Source of the DNA: Brevibacterium picturae
GTDB taxonomy: Bacteria; Actinomycetota; Actinomycetes; Actinomycetales; Brevibacteriaceae
Direction: 5' to 3'
DNA: 5,678 nucleotides
Assembly: GCF_030453725.1 (NCBI RefSeq)
Contig: NZ_JAKDJU010000181.1
Span: 1 to 5,678, forward strand
How positions within the stretch are numbered: position 1 is the first letter of the stretch; each line of letters opens with the position of its first letter. The notes under the pieces are model-generated. The model was not told where the DNA came from. It saw only the letters and a list, made by a program, of their open reading frames with translations, and did not search any database. Positions 4,839 to 5,678 of the stretch are shown one piece after another. The position numbers were made by a program, and so were the translations under genes.

Positions 4839-5657
4839 ATGCCCGAACAGTCGAACCCTGCCCACCCGCACGCCTCCACGCAGGGCACCCCAGACTCGGA
4901 GACAGCCCCGCGAGCGATCGCTGCCATCATCCCCGCGATGAACGAGGCCGATCGGATCGCAGCCACCGTGAGAAGCACCAAGCAGATCCCCGGTGTCGAC
5001 ATCATCATGGTCGTCGATGACGGTTCCGCCGACGACACCGGTGTCCGTGCTCGCAGGGCCGGCGCCGAGGTGGTCACTCACCGCAAGAACAAGGGCAAGG
5101 CCGCCGCCATGATGACCGGCGCCTTCGCGATCCGCAATCGCGAGATCTCCGATTCGGATCCCGGCCAGCACCCGGAGCACCGCGCTCTCCTCTTCATCGA
5201 CGGCGACCTGGAGGATTCGGCCCTGGGCACGGCCCCGCTCGCAGCACCGGTTCTGGCGGGCCGGGCCGATATGACGATCGCGATCCTGCCGGCGCAGAAG
5301 CGCCAGGGCGGAGGGTTCGGCTTCGTCGTCGGACTCGCGAAGAAGGGCATCGCCGAACTCAGCGGATTCGACGCGACACAGCCTCTGTCGGGGATGCGCT
5401 GCCTGAGCCGTGAGGCCTTCGACGCAGCGCTGCCTTTCGCTGCGGGCTGGGGCGTCGAGACGGCTATGACGATCGACGTCGTCAATGCCGGGATGCGCGT
5501 CGAAGAGGTCGAATGCGACCTGCACCACCGTGTCACGGGCAAGGACCTCAAGGCCCAGATGCATCGGGCGGCCCAGTACCGCGACGTCGCGCGGGCCATC
5601 GTCGCTCGACGACTGCGTGCCAAGAAGCTGCGCGCCGACAAGGAGACTTCCAAGTGA
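4839..5657 (+). CDS. Family 2 glycosyltransferase (GT-A fold)
   Basis: A 272-residue predicted inverting glycosyltransferase using a nucleotide-activated sugar in the cytosol. Sugar and acceptor are unknown. It resembles the group that includes polyprenyl-phosphate sugar synthases and glucosyl-3-phosphoglycerate synthases (GpgS). Visible in order: a disordered start (1-24); the GT-A beta1 segment AIIPAMNEADRI (29-40), with the nucleotide-contacting N35-E36; VVDDGSADDT (58-67); HRKNKGKAAAMMTG (81-94), the usual N-x-G-K region; the metal-binding DxD motif in FIDGDLED (119-126, D121 and D123); the acceptor-site loop QPLSGMRCLSREAF (181-194); and GWGVETAMTIDVVNAG (203-218), with the likely catalytic-region E207. 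No transmembrane helix or signal is seen; the lysine/arginine-rich C-terminus (250-272) might contact membrane or nucleic acid. It lies 75 bp after DUF5926, with a strong stem-loop between. Its stop codon overlaps the next start codon (GTGA), implying translational coupling. Confidence 0.85.
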   Translation: MPEQSNPAHPHASTQGTPDSETAPRAIAAIIPAMNEADRIAATVRSTKQIPGVDIIMVVDDGSADDTGVRARRAGAEVVTHRKNKGKAAAMMTGAFAIRNREISDSDPGQHPEHRALLFIDGDLEDSALGTAPLAAPVLAGRADMTIAILPAQKRQGGGFGFVVGLAKKGIAELSGFDATQPLSGMRCLSREAFDAALPFAAGWGVETAMTIDVVNAGMRVEEVECDLHHRVTGKDLKAQMHRAAQYRDVARAIVARRLRAKKLRADKETSK

Positions 5658-5678
5658 GCACCGAGCAACCGAGCACCG
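5654..5678 (+). CDS. Start of an unidentified downstream gene (truncated by the window edge)
   Basis: GTG at 5654 overlaps the glycosyltransferase TGA (5655-5657) in the four-base arrangement GTGA. It is preceded by AAGGAGA at 5640-5646 with a 7-nt gap, a strong ribosome binding site located inside the glycosyltransferase gene. The reading frame is open to the window end and begins MSTEQPST. Too little is present to identify the product. The tight overlap suggests its function is tied to the glycosyltransferase. Confidence 0.65.

Noticed and set aside
3870..5564. 564-codon open frame on the - strand across DUF5926 and the glycosyltransferase
   Set aside because: It is a GC-rich shadow: both + strand genes have recognisable families and good starts, while the antisense translation is arginine/glycine/aspartate-rich with no family signature, and it crosses the 4763-4839 gap including the stem-loop.

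Overview
The window looks like chromosomal DNA of a high-GC actinobacterium, most likely a Micrococcales member. Brevibacterium is my best guess, from memory of family content rather than any search. The support is GC-rich codon use with strongly GC-biased third positions, a DUF5926 protein (a family I know only from Actinobacteria) next to a family 2 glycosyltransferase, a large MalT-like LuxR regulator, and an apparently leaderless promoter. All recognised genes are on the + strand.

Layout. Positions 1-323 carry no gene I can support. They form an AT-richer control region (about 43% GC over 181-300 by hand count) with an imperfect palindrome, a perfect 17-bp tandem duplication containing GTGA/TCAC dyads, and C4 tracts on an 8-bp register just before the first start codon. 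Positions 324-2822 encode an 832-residue LuxR-type regulator. It keeps the helical repeat region and C-terminal HTH of the MalT/LAL class but has no P-loop ATPase motifs. After 78 bp comes a single-domain RelA/SpoT-type (p)ppGpp synthetase (2901-3827) with an extra C-terminal segment resembling an S1/OB fold. DUF5926 (3885-4763) follows, probably from its own leaderless promoter. A GC-rich 15-bp stem-loop (4779-4812) separates it from the family 2 glycosyltransferase (4839-5657). The last 25 bases hold the start of another gene, whose GTG overlaps the glycosyltransferase stop codon.

How they may work together. The regulator and the alarmone synthetase are close enough to be co-transcribed, and I see no clear promoter between them. 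A stress or nutrient-responsive regulator paired with a (p)ppGpp synthetase is therefore plausible but inferred. The DUF5926-glycosyltransferase-next gene block looks like a separate, conserved housekeeping neighbourhood. The glycosyltransferase and the next gene are probably translationally coupled.

The least ordinary items are the tandem-repeat control region of the luxR-type gene, the ATPase-less form of that regulator with its internally repeated acidic linker, the extra domain on the alarmone synthetase, and the stem-loop before the glycosyltransferase. I do not see a complete new defence or mobile system here.
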